Below are positions 6,591-12,514 of a DNA stretch of 12,514 bases, piece after piece; position 1 is the first letter of the stretch; each line of letters starts with the position of its first letter. The stretch is from Synergistaceae bacterium. Lineage in GTDB: Bacteria; Synergistota; Synergistia; Synergistales; Synergistaceae. The notes under the pieces were generated by a model. The model saw only the letters and a list, made by a program, of their open reading frames with translations. It was not told where the DNA came from and did not search any database. A program made the translations under genes and the position numbers. The stretch lies in contig JAISQC010000111.1 of the NCBI GenBank assembly GCA_031274465.1, positions 1 through 12,514 on the forward strand, written 5' to 3'.

Positions 6591-7354
6591 GCGCGTTGCT
6601 GGAACTCAAAAACGTTTCGAAGTCGTTCGGCGGAATACAGGCAGTGAGGGATATGAGCTTCGCCATAGAAGACGGCGAGCTGGCCGGGCTGATAGGCCCG
6701 AACGGCGCCGGCAAGACGACGATATTCAACCTCGTGACCGGCGTATACGACGTCACCAGCGGCGACGTGGAATACAGGGGGAAAAACATCAACAGGCTCC
6801 GCACCTACGAGGTAATTTCGCTGGGAGTTGCCCGCACCTTCCAGAACCTGCGCCTTTTTGCCGCTTCGTCCGTGCTGGAGAACGTCATGACGGCCGCCCA
6901 GCAGCATCACCGATACAGCTTTGTCGAGGCGCTCGGGCACTTCGGCCGCTGGAGGTCGATGGAGCGGGCGACGAGGGTTGAGAGCATGGCACTTCTGGAT
7001 CGCGTCGGCCTTGCCGACAGGGCCGATCAGGCTGCCGGGACGCTGCCCTACGGCCTTCAGCGGAGGCTTGAGATAGCGCGGGCGATTTCGCTTCGCCCGG
7101 CACTGCTGCTTCTGGACGAGCCGGCGGCTGGGATGAACGCCGACGAGGTCGAACAGCTCAATGACCTCATCCAGGGGATACACAGGGATTTCAAGCTGAC
7201 GATATTCCTGATAGAGCACCACATGGACGTGATCATGGCCATCTGCCCTCACATCGTCTGCATGAATTTCGGCGCTAAGATAGCCGAAGGGACGCCGGAT
7301 GAGATACGCAGCCACCCGGAAGTCCTGAAGGCATACCTCGGGGAGGAGGAATGA
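6587..7354 (+). CDS. livG: Branched-chain amino acid ABC transporter ATP-binding protein LivG
   Basis: One of two cytoplasmic ATPases powering the importer, 255 residues. The Walker A GPNGAGKT is at 37-44, Q-loop Gln86 in TFQNLRLF, the ABC signature region LPYGLQRRLEIARA at 153-166, Walker B LLLLDEP at 173-179 with catalytic Glu178, and H-loop His211 in IEHHMD. The signature LPYGLQ differs from LSGGQ in the way usual for LivG proteins (LSYGQQ-like), here with Leu at a position normally Gln. The LivG-type C-terminal insert with MNFGAKIAEGTPDEI follows the H-loop. The start codon overlaps the livM stop as ATGA. It should pair with LivF to form a heterodimer. Confidence 0.94.
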   Translation: MSALLELKNVSKSFGGIQAVRDMSFAIEDGELAGLIGPNGAGKTTIFNLVTGVYDVTSGDVEYRGKNINRLRTYEVISLGVARTFQNLRLFAASSVLENVMTAAQQHHRYSFVEALGHFGRWRSMERATRVESMALLDRVGLADRADQAAGTLPYGLQRRLEIARAISLRPALLLLDEPAAGMNADEVEQLNDLIQGIHRDFKLTIFLIEHHMDVIMAICPHIVCMNFGAKIAEGTPDEIRSHPEVLKAYLGEEE

Positions 7355-7357
7355 AAA

Positions 7358-8110
7358 ATGTCCGAAGGCTCTGCTAATGTCGGCATTTCCACAGACAAAC
7401 CACTCCTTTCCGTCAGAAACCTCTCAGTCAAGTACGGTGCCATAAGGGCGCTCAAGGGCGTAGACCTCGACGTCTTTGGAGGGGAGATCGTCGCTGTGAT
7501 CGGCGCGAACGGCGCGGGCAAATCAACCCTCATGAACGCCATAATGGGCGATGTCCCGCGAGCGGGCGGCGAGATATGGCTTGGCGGCGACCGATTGCCG
7601 TCCAGGAGCTTTCAGGTCGTGAGCGCCGGCGTCTGCCTCTCGCCAGAAGGGCGCAAGGTATTCGCGCCCCTGACGGTCTTGGAGAATCTCGAGATGGGGG
7701 CGTTTCCACTGCGCGACAGGAAAGAGGTCGCGGCGCAAATAGAGAAGGTCTACAACCTCTTCCCCCGCCTGAAGGAACGCAAAAGCCAGTACGCAGGGAC
7801 GCTTTCCGGCGGGGAGCAGCAGATGCTCGCCATAGGGCGGGCGCTGATGGCCAAACCGAGAGTCCTCCTTCTCGACGAGCCGTCGCTGGGCCTCGCGCCC
7901 ATAATCATAAACGAGATATTCAACGAGCTGGTGAAAATAAACGACCTCCTCGGCATGACTATCCTGATCGTGGAGCAAAATGCCAGAAAGGCGCTCTTGC
8001 TCTCTCACAGGGCATACGTCCTGCAGACCGGCGAGATCACGATGAGCGGCGGCTCAAAAGAGCTATTGCGAAACCCCGAGATCGAAGCGGCGTACTTGGG
8101 GAAACGCTAG
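7358..8110 (+). CDS. livF: Branched-chain amino acid ABC transporter ATP-binding protein LivF
   Basis: The second cytoplasmic ATPase, 250 residues. Walker A GANGAGKST is at 49-57, the LivF-typical SPEGRKVFAPLTVLENL at 95-111, the signature LSGGEQQ at 149-155, Walker B LLLDEPSLGLAP at 170-181, and VEQN at 205-208, where the H-loop His is Gln208-region residue(s) as is common in LivF. An extra polar stretch of about 15 residues precedes PLLSVRNLSVKYG; most LivF proteins start near there. GGAGGAGG (7342-7349), 8 bases before the ATG, supports the start used. It lies 3 bases after livG and is the last gene before a strong hairpin, completing the J-H-M-G-F set. Confidence 0.94.
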   Translation: MSEGSANVGISTDKPLLSVRNLSVKYGAIRALKGVDLDVFGGEIVAVIGANGAGKSTLMNAIMGDVPRAGGEIWLGGDRLPSRSFQVVSAGVCLSPEGRKVFAPLTVLENLEMGAFPLRDRKEVAAQIEKVYNLFPRLKERKSQYAGTLSGGEQQMLAIGRALMAKPRVLLLDEPSLGLAPIIINEIFNELVKINDLLGMTILIVEQNARKALLLSHRAYVLQTGEITMSGGSKELLRNPEIEAAYLGKR

Positions 8111-8180
8111 GAGCAAGTTCCGTCGCGATATTATTTCCCTTCGCCGCAGATGCGGGGAACATATCTGCCCCATTTCGCGC

Positions 8181-8217
8181 AAACCGGATTCCATTGTTTT
8201 TAAGAATCCGGTTTTAC
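8181..8217 (+). terminator. Rho-independent terminator of the liv operon
   Basis: AAACCGGATTC (8181-8191) and GAATCCGGTTT (8204-8214) form a perfect 11-bp stem with a 12-base loop, and a T appears right after the stem (TTTT at 8212-8215). It lies 70 bases after the livF stop. A/T pairs at both ends of the stem may let it work on the opposite strand also. The T-run is short because part of it is in the stem. Confidence 0.8.
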
Positions 8218-8233
8218 GGTTTATTTCCCTAAG

Positions 8234-8262
8234 TTTTCCCCTGTGCTCCAGTCTGTTATAAT
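8234..8262 (+). promoter_or_regulatory. Extended -10 promoter of the toxin-antitoxin pair
   Basis: TATAAT (8257-8262), preceded by TG at 8254-8255, makes a perfect extended -10 (TGNTATAAT). A weak -35, TTTTCC (8234-8239), sits 17 bases upstream. Transcription would start near 8269, leaving about 22 bases of leader containing the AAGGAGGG ribosome site of the antitoxin gene. It lies just after the liv terminator, so the pair should be expressed independently of the importer. Confidence 0.65.
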
Positions 8263-8291
8263 TTTCAGTGCGCCGAAGAAGGAGGGCTATT

Positions 8292-8510
8292 ATGCGAACT
8301 ATAGAATTTGATTCGCTGGTCGATGGAGATATTATTCGGATACCGGAACAATTCAGGGATATTTCGGGTGGTGTCGTTAAGGTAATCGTTATGTCTAGCG
8401 ACGAGCCTGCCCCGAAACAGAGGTCTTTTGGCCCTGAAGATTTTAACGAGTTGAAAATACCTACCAAAGGTTGGAAATTTGACCGCGAGAAGGCTAATGA
8501 ACGGAGGTAA
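8292..8510 (+). CDS. Probable antitoxin of a VapBC-type pair (72 aa)
   Basis: A short protein placed directly before, and overlapping, a PIN-domain gene, the standard layout for a type II antitoxin. The N-terminal half (MRTIEFDSLVDGDIIRIP to VVKVIVM, residues 1-34) looks like the beta-rich segment of small AbrB-like/VapB-like antitoxins in which an XX-G-X-I-X-IP core is followed by a VKVIV strand. The C-terminal part, rich in charged residues (FDREKANERR), would be the toxin-wrapping tail. The ATG at 8292 has AAGGAGGG (8279-8286) just upstream; an in-frame GTG at 8268 would coincide with the transcription start and translate through the ribosome site, so I reject it. No clear helix-turn-helix or ribbon-helix-helix is visible, so DNA-binding autoregulation is inferred, not seen. 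Family assignment is weak; role by context is fairly strong. Confidence 0.75.
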   Translation: MRTIEFDSLVDGDIIRIPEQFRDISGGVVKVIVMSSDEPAPKQRSFGPEDFNELKIPTKGWKFDREKANERR

Positions 8511-8913
8511 GGCGTTTTTAGATACAAATGTAGTCGCATATTTATTTTCCGTAGATGAGCCAGCCAAGCGGCAACATTCGATCAACGCTATCAATACATA
8601 TGATTGCCAAATCAGCACACAGGTATTGAATGAATTTTGCAATATCTGCATAAGAAAATGGAATTTCCAAACCTGGGATGTGTATCGCGCTATCGATAAA
8701 ATTTGTGCTTGCAGTAGGCTGTGGGTAGTTGGCATTGAAACAATAAAACACGCAATCCAATTGCATGAGAGATACGCATATGCTTATTACGATTGTCTCA
8801 TTATTTCCTCGGCTCTCGCCTGTAATTCTCAATATCTTCTCACGGAAGATATGTCAGACGGACAGAAGATTGAAAGCAGATTGACCATATCCAATATATA
8901 TTCTAAATTATAG
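8497..8913 (+). CDS. vapC: PIN-domain toxin (VapC-like ribonuclease)
   Basis: A 138-residue PIN domain, the usual length for VapC toxins, which cut RNA (tRNA or rRNA in studied cases) with bound Mg2+/Mn2+. The four acidic residues are present: Asp9 in AFLDTN, Glu46 in VLNEF, Asp99 in YYDCLIISSA, and Asp118 in TEDM. The nuclease therefore looks intact. ATG 8497 overlaps the antitoxin gene by 14 bases, and AGAAGG lies just before it; the in-frame TTG at 8479 has no better ribosome site. Codon use is clearly AT-richer (ATA, AAA, TAT, ATT common) than in the liv genes, suggesting recent acquisition. The closest described type is the PIN group with a motif order as in COG5573-like VapC proteins (from memory, not searched). 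Confidence 0.88.
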   Translation: MNGGKAFLDTNVVAYLFSVDEPAKRQHSINAINTYDCQISTQVLNEFCNICIRKWNFQTWDVYRAIDKICACSRLWVVGIETIKHAIQLHERYAYAYYDCLIISSALACNSQYLLTEDMSDGQKIESRLTISNIYSKL

Positions 8914-8921
8914 AGCGTGGC

Positions 8922-8944
8922 AAAATTCACCCGAGAGGCGGGGT
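8922..8944 (-). terminator. Weak candidate terminator of the - strand regulator operon
   Basis: Read on the - strand, ACCCCG-CCTCT-CGGGT gives a stem of 4 perfect pairs (plus an A-T pair if one C is bulged) and a 5-base loop. It is followed by GAATTTT. It lies 29 to 51 bases after the stop of the downstream PucR gene. The stem is short, so I give it low confidence. On the + strand there is no T-run after it, so it would not serve the toxin gene well. Confidence 0.35.
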
Positions 8945-8972
8945 CAGTCGATGTTTGTGCCGCGTCATTTCG

Positions 8973-10577
8973 TCAGGCGAGGATTTTTTTCATTCGGCTC
9001 ATCAGTTTCATGACGATCTGGTTCTCCGGTTGATACAGGTCGAGGCCAACGATCTGGCAGATCGAGCCAAAGCGGTTTTTCAGCGTTTTTCGGTTGACGC
9101 CAAGCTTTTCGGCGGCCCTGCTGATGTTGAAATTGCTGTCATCCATGGCGAGAAGAAGGCCGACGAGGTCTGTCCCGTTTCTGGCGTCATGAAGAGCAAG
9201 GCGTCCGACGGTATTTTTGTAGAGGCCTGATAGTGTGGGCATCCCCCACGTCTGTGACAATAAATGATGGATCTTGTATGAATCGTAAAAATAAATATGC
9301 GACTTTTCGTCCAGCTTCCTGCCCATCTTCAGTGAGAATTCCGCCTCGTCGTACGCGCGGCCTAGCCCATCCAGAGAATGTGCGGTTTCGCTCACCCCGA
9401 CGTTGCATTGCGCGTTTTTGAAAATTTTTCGAATATGTGAGCGCATCCCGCAGAGCAACTCACGCAGTTGTTTCGGGTCCCGGGCGGCGGCAGAGTCGGA
9501 GACGAATATCGGTTTGTTTCTGTGCAGCGCTGTTTTGTTGTGCAAGTAAACGAAAGGTTCTGTGCTGTTTTCGAAAAATTCAACCGCCGCGCCCACATAT
9601 CGTTTGTGACGTTCGGCGCCGCTTTCGGCGAACTCAGTCATCCACAGCACGCGATCCCTGTAGAAATCCATTCTCAGCAGCGAAGCGTCCTCTCGCGCCT
9701 CGTGCTCTCTGTTGTTGTAGGCACCGTCTATTATGTCGCATAGGAAGCTTTCGGGGGATTTTGGGGAATCCGGCATTGGAGCTTTTTGCGACAAAAGGCA
9801 TACGGCCAACATGGGCAATGCCTCCTGGATCATGGCGATCTGAGCCCTAGCTGGGGATTGCCCGGGTTTGAGCGTGACCGTCAGGAAGGCCATGGTCTCC
9901 AGCGTGCTGTTGATTTTGAAGACCAGATATTTCCCGTCGTTGCCTGTCAATGCCGCGTAGGGTTCCTGATGATGGAGCTTGTTGATCTTTTTTTGCAGGA
10001 AATTTTTCACGTTGTAAGCATTTAGGGCATTATCCATGTTTATTGGATCGAAACTGTTGTTCCAGACCAGTTCGATCGGGCAATCGATGTGTTTTCTAAG
10101 AAGCCTGATGATAGCGTCGAGGGCGAAACCCTCTTCGGACATGCGATGCAGCGCCGATCTGAAATGGTCCACGGCGGGGATGTCCATCTGTTCGTCATCG
10201 AGCAGCTTTGTCAGTACATGGCGCAAAATGTCCTCATGTTTGAGGTCTTGAGGGATGACCAGTATCGGAAATTTATTTTCGTTCGCCGTCTTGTAAGCGC
10301 CAAGCGGCAATTCGTCCAAAAAGAGTCCGAGTTTGATTCCAAGGCCTGCCACGCCTCTTTGCAGGAATATTTTTATCCAGTTCTCGACGGACGCGTCTCC
10401 GTTTGACATGCAATAACCCGTCGTCACGACGAAATCTCCGGGGTTTGCCAAATACGCCGTGTCGTATGTTTCGAGCACTTCTATGCCCTTTACTTCGTTG
10501 TCCAGCCCCGCTTCGCCGCACATGAGCCAAATTTTGCCGGAGTCGTGATTCAGCGTTAGAATATCCAAGACCTTCAA
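8973..10577 (-). CDS. PucR-family transcriptional regulator, second gene of a tandem pair
   Basis: A 534-residue regulator with PucR architecture. The N-terminal PucR ligand-sensing domain (about 1-125) shows ANPGDFVVTTGY (44-55), RGVAGLGIKLGLFLDELP (74-91) and ANENKFPILVIP (98-109). A middle CdaR/GGDEF-like region follows. A C-terminal PucR helix-turn-helix has NFNISRAAEKLGVNRKTLKNRF (about 482-503). The helix-turn-helix is atypical: the usual YVHRNTLxxR is replaced by GVNRKTLKNR. The start is TTG at 10577-10575; GGAGG lies about 10 bases before it and overlaps the end of the upstream gene (TTGA overlap), so it is translated by coupling. In this family the N-terminal domain senses purine-pathway or amino-acid-related signals, but here the ligand is unknown. 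It is convergent with the toxin gene. Confidence 0.85.
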   Translation of the reverse strand: MKVLDILTLNHDSGKIWLMCGEAGLDNEVKGIEVLETYDTAYLANPGDFVVTTGYCMSNGDASVENWIKIFLQRGVAGLGIKLGLFLDELPLGAYKTANENKFPILVIPQDLKHEDILRHVLTKLLDDEQMDIPAVDHFRSALHRMSEEGFALDAIIRLLRKHIDCPIELVWNNSFDPINMDNALNAYNVKNFLQKKINKLHHQEPYAALTGNDGKYLVFKINSTLETMAFLTVTLKPGQSPARAQIAMIQEALPMLAVCLLSQKAPMPDSPKSPESFLCDIIDGAYNNREHEAREDASLLRMDFYRDRVLWMTEFAESGAERHKRYVGAAVEFFENSTEPFVYLHNKTALHRNKPIFVSDSAAARDPKQLRELLCGMRSHIRKIFKNAQCNVGVSETAHSLDGLGRAYDEAEFSLKMGRKLDEKSHIYFYDSYKIHHLLSQTWGMPTLSGLYKNTVGRLALHDARNGTDLVGLLLAMDDSNFNISRAAEKLGVNRKTLKNRFGSICQIVGLDLYQPENQIVMKLMSRMKKILA

Positions 10578-12163
10578 TGCGGGTTTTCCTCCATGAGCCT
10601 GACCGATATCTGGACGGCGAGCCTGCTCTCATCGTCGTTCAAATTCAGCCCCAGCATGCTGACAATCTTTTCCATCCGCTGAGAGATTGTGTTGCGGTGC
10701 AGGTACATATTCCCTGCCGCGTTTTTGATGTTGAAGCCGCAATTGGCCATCTCAGTCAGCGTCTTGAGAAATTCCGTGTTTTTCTGAGAGTCGCATTGCC
10801 TTAGCCGATCTGCGATATTCGAGTATATCCTCTTGAGAATTGGGTTGTCCCACATCTCGTCCAGCAGGTTCTGCAAAATGAATGATTCGTAGAAATAGAC
10901 GCTGTCGCCGGGGTGTCTTTGTTTCCCGAGCTTTAGGGAAAATTCCGCGTTTTGATAACCGGCGCGCAGATCTCCAAAGTCAAGACATGACGCGCTTACC
11001 CCAAAATAAATGGGGATCGACGGATAGCGTTTTTTTATTTCTTCGGAAAGTTTCCCGATGGCGTTGCGCAAAAATGCCGACCAGTCCGGGCGAGGTTCTA
11101 TGAGAGAGGCAAACACGAGGTTTCCGGCGTTCGCGCCGCAATAGCTGTCGCGCTTCGAGGGGTTGAGCGCGACATCTGCCAATTCTACAAAATTTTCACG
11201 CTCCTGCCTGCCCGGATGAGGAAATTCCGCGATCCACACATAACGGCTCGCGTTATAATCTATGTGCATCCGTTCGGCGTCTAGCATGAGCTGCTGCAAA
11301 TCCAGCTCGTCTTTTTCGAACATCGCCCTCTCGTATAAGTCTCCGACGGAACCTCCCTTAAACGATGGGCTTCTTATCCCGGACAGCAGATACACGCATA
11401 TTATCGGCAATGTTTTCCGCACCAATTGCATATCCACTGATGTCAAATCCCTGTCTCCTGAGCCCACGGCCAAAAAAGCGATTGTCTCTGCGGCGCTGTT
11501 CACCCTGAAGACCGAAAATCGGCGGCCTTCCGAAATAAATTGCTGCGTCCCATCGGATAAAATCGAGTCGCCGTTCCCTTCCGTCCAGCTCTTCATGGCT
11601 TCGGCGCCGGGCGATTCTGGGCCAACTACCCAGTTGAAATTTTTATTCTGGAACAAGCAGACCTGATAACCGAGATAAACCTGCAGCAAACCGGTGATGT
11701 CCGTTATCTGATAAGCGGATTTCGTCAACTGGTTCAGGTCGTTTTGAAAAATATTCAATATATACTGCCCATATTGTTTTTTGCTGGAGAGCATGTGCAA
11801 TACCGAGCTGACGATCGCGGAGTGTTTGATGGATATTGGAACAGACAGTATGGGAAATTGATTTTCGTTTGCCAGCGCTATTATCTCGGGCGACAGTTCC
11901 TTTATGAACATACCGAGTTTTATACCGAGGCCGGCTGCGCGTTTTTCGATGAGCATCTCCACAAACGATGAAAACGAGGCATTTGCTTTTTTTGAAAAAT
12001 AACCTTTGGTGATCACGAAATCTCCGGCCTGCAGCCAGCGGAACGCGTCGGCCACTTCGACCGTCATGATGTTTTTGATTTCGTTCTTCATTCCTGCCTT
12101 TCCGCATAGAATCTCAAATTTGCGAAACTCCTGGTTCAGTGTAAACAGATCCATGATTTTCAT
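10574..12163 (-). CDS. PucR-family transcriptional regulator, first gene of a tandem pair
   Basis: A 529-residue paralogue of the following gene. The N-termini align well: MKIMDLFTLN against MKVLDILTLN, and AGDFVITKGY against PGDFVVTTGY. ANENQFPILSVPISIKH (residues about 98-114) matches the companion. The C-terminal helix-turn-helix is canonical for the family: FNIKNAAGNMYLHRNTISQRM (about 477-497). I chose ATG 12163 because AGAGGAGCC (rev. strand) precedes it by about 8 bases and the PucR homology begins exactly there; an upstream in-frame ATG at 12208 would add 15 non-conserved residues and has only a weak ribosome site. Its stop overlaps the next start as TTGA, so the two regulators should be made in similar amounts and might form mixed dimers. 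Tandem duplication followed by divergence is the likely origin. Confidence 0.87.
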   Translation of the reverse strand: MKIMDLFTLNQEFRKFEILCGKAGMKNEIKNIMTVEVADAFRWLQAGDFVITKGYFSKKANASFSSFVEMLIEKRAAGLGIKLGMFIKELSPEIIALANENQFPILSVPISIKHSAIVSSVLHMLSSKKQYGQYILNIFQNDLNQLTKSAYQITDITGLLQVYLGYQVCLFQNKNFNWVVGPESPGAEAMKSWTEGNGDSILSDGTQQFISEGRRFSVFRVNSAAETIAFLAVGSGDRDLTSVDMQLVRKTLPIICVYLLSGIRSPSFKGGSVGDLYERAMFEKDELDLQQLMLDAERMHIDYNASRYVWIAEFPHPGRQERENFVELADVALNPSKRDSYCGANAGNLVFASLIEPRPDWSAFLRNAIGKLSEEIKKRYPSIPIYFGVSASCLDFGDLRAGYQNAEFSLKLGKQRHPGDSVYFYESFILQNLLDEMWDNPILKRIYSNIADRLRQCDSQKNTEFLKTLTEMANCGFNIKNAAGNMYLHRNTISQRMEKIVSMLGLNLNDDESRLAVQISVRLMEENPH

Positions 12164-12514
12164 GCTTATGGCTCCTCTGGGATTGTAATTAAATATTGTG
12201 GATGACATTTACCTAACATGCGCGCATGACTATCTTGTTTTACGATAAAATAATTGAGTTTACATTAATGCGATGATATAGTTCGTCTATGACGATATAT
12301 AACCCAATCTTAGCAATATTCTATAGGAACCCAGCTTGGGTAAGGTTTTCTTGATTTCGGTAGATTATGGTTGCCGTAGGCACCCGCTTGATATTATATA
12401 AAATTGAGTCCATAACAAACCTATGAGCCTACAATGCCAGCACAAACACGCAAAACAGGTGCTCGCCAGAGCATAAGTTTATTATACACCAAACATGCCT
12501 AGTGTACTGTATCA
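12164..12514. other. AT-rich intergenic region upstream of the regulators, edge of window
   Basis: No gene of credible length is visible here. Contents: the 12-bp palindrome at 12217-12228; a TTTTA-CGA-TAAAA type short repeat near 12238-12250; a short hairpin ACCCA-GCT-TGGGT at 12329-12341; and a - strand consensus TATAAT at 12486-12481 with a poor -35. I found no convincing promoter close to the 12163 start. The composition is AT-rich, like the toxin pair and unlike the liv genes. The hairpin and the sequence after it could be a fragment of a mobile element end, but I cannot identify one. Confidence 0.4.
12217..12228. promoter_or_regulatory. Perfect 12-bp palindrome upstream of the regulator pair
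   Basis: CATGCGCGCATG reads identically on both strands. It lies 53 bases upstream of the first PucR start codon, where an operator would be expected. Flanking bases do not extend the symmetry. It could bind a dimeric regulator such as the encoded PucR proteins (autoregulation), but there is no direct evidence; a 12-bp palindrome may occur by chance. Confidence 0.4.

Noticed and set aside
6449..7315. 288-codon open frame on the - strand across livM and livG
   Set aside because: Overlaps two well-supported genes and has no domain signature or ribosome site.
8268..8291. Longer antitoxin form from GTG 8268
   Set aside because: It starts at about the predicted transcription start and translates through the AAGGAGGG ribosome site as a run of arginines.
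12164..12208. Longer form of the first PucR gene from ATG 12208
   Set aside because: The 15 extra residues are not conserved with the paralogue, and ATG 12163 has a proper ribosome site.
1..12514. CRISPR arrays, tRNA or rRNA genes, complete insertion sequences
   Set aside because: I saw no regularly spaced repeats, no cloverleaf-like sequence, and no transposase or terminal repeats.

Overview
The window is a moderately GC-rich bacterial segment with dense, operon-like gene packing. It holds four blocks: (1) a 3'-truncated view of a lipoyl/acyl-carrier gene set on the + strand (about 2-3354), (2) a complete five-gene ABC importer of the branched-chain amino acid (HAAT/Liv) family on the + strand (3561-8110), (3) a small, visibly AT-richer type II toxin-antitoxin pair on the + strand (8292-8913), and (4) two tandem PucR-type regulators on the - strand (8973-12163) followed by about 350 bases of AT-rich non-coding DNA. 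The organism cannot be named from the sequence. The complete Liv importer, PucR regulators, frequent TTG starts with strong Shine-Dalgarno sites, and GC-rich codon use would fit an amino-acid-fermenting anaerobe such as a member of Synergistota, but this is a guess.

Block 1 reads lipB (octanoyltransferase, 5' end outside the window), a free-standing 79-residue lipoyl domain, a FabG-like short-chain dehydrogenase/reductase, and a 605-residue adenylation enzyme fused to a C-terminal phosphopantetheine carrier domain. Gaps are 17, 5 and 31 bases, so they are probably one transcript. It combines two swinging-arm carriers (a lipoyl domain and a PCP/ACP) with the enzyme that lipoylates one and an enzyme that acylates the other. 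I do not recognise this as a standard pathway, and it is the best candidate here for an undescribed system. The missing upstream genes (possibly 2-oxoacid dehydrogenase subunits) are key to interpreting it.

Block 2 is livJ-H-M-G-F in the usual order. A good hairpin sits between the binding-protein gene and the first permease gene and probably makes the binding protein more abundant than the membrane parts. A second, perfect 11-bp hairpin ends the operon. The binding protein most likely starts at a TTG at 3561, giving a clean signal peptide, rather than at the upstream in-frame GTG.

Block 3 has its own consensus extended -10 promoter and encodes a short antitoxin overlapping a PIN-domain (VapC-like) ribonuclease with all four acidic residues. 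Block 4 is two paralogous PucR regulators, translationally coupled by a TTGA stop/start overlap. The first-translated has a canonical PucR helix-turn-helix and the second a divergent one. A perfect 12-bp palindrome lies about 54 bases upstream of the first start and is a candidate autoregulatory operator. Whether these regulators control the neighbouring importer or the lipoyl block is open.
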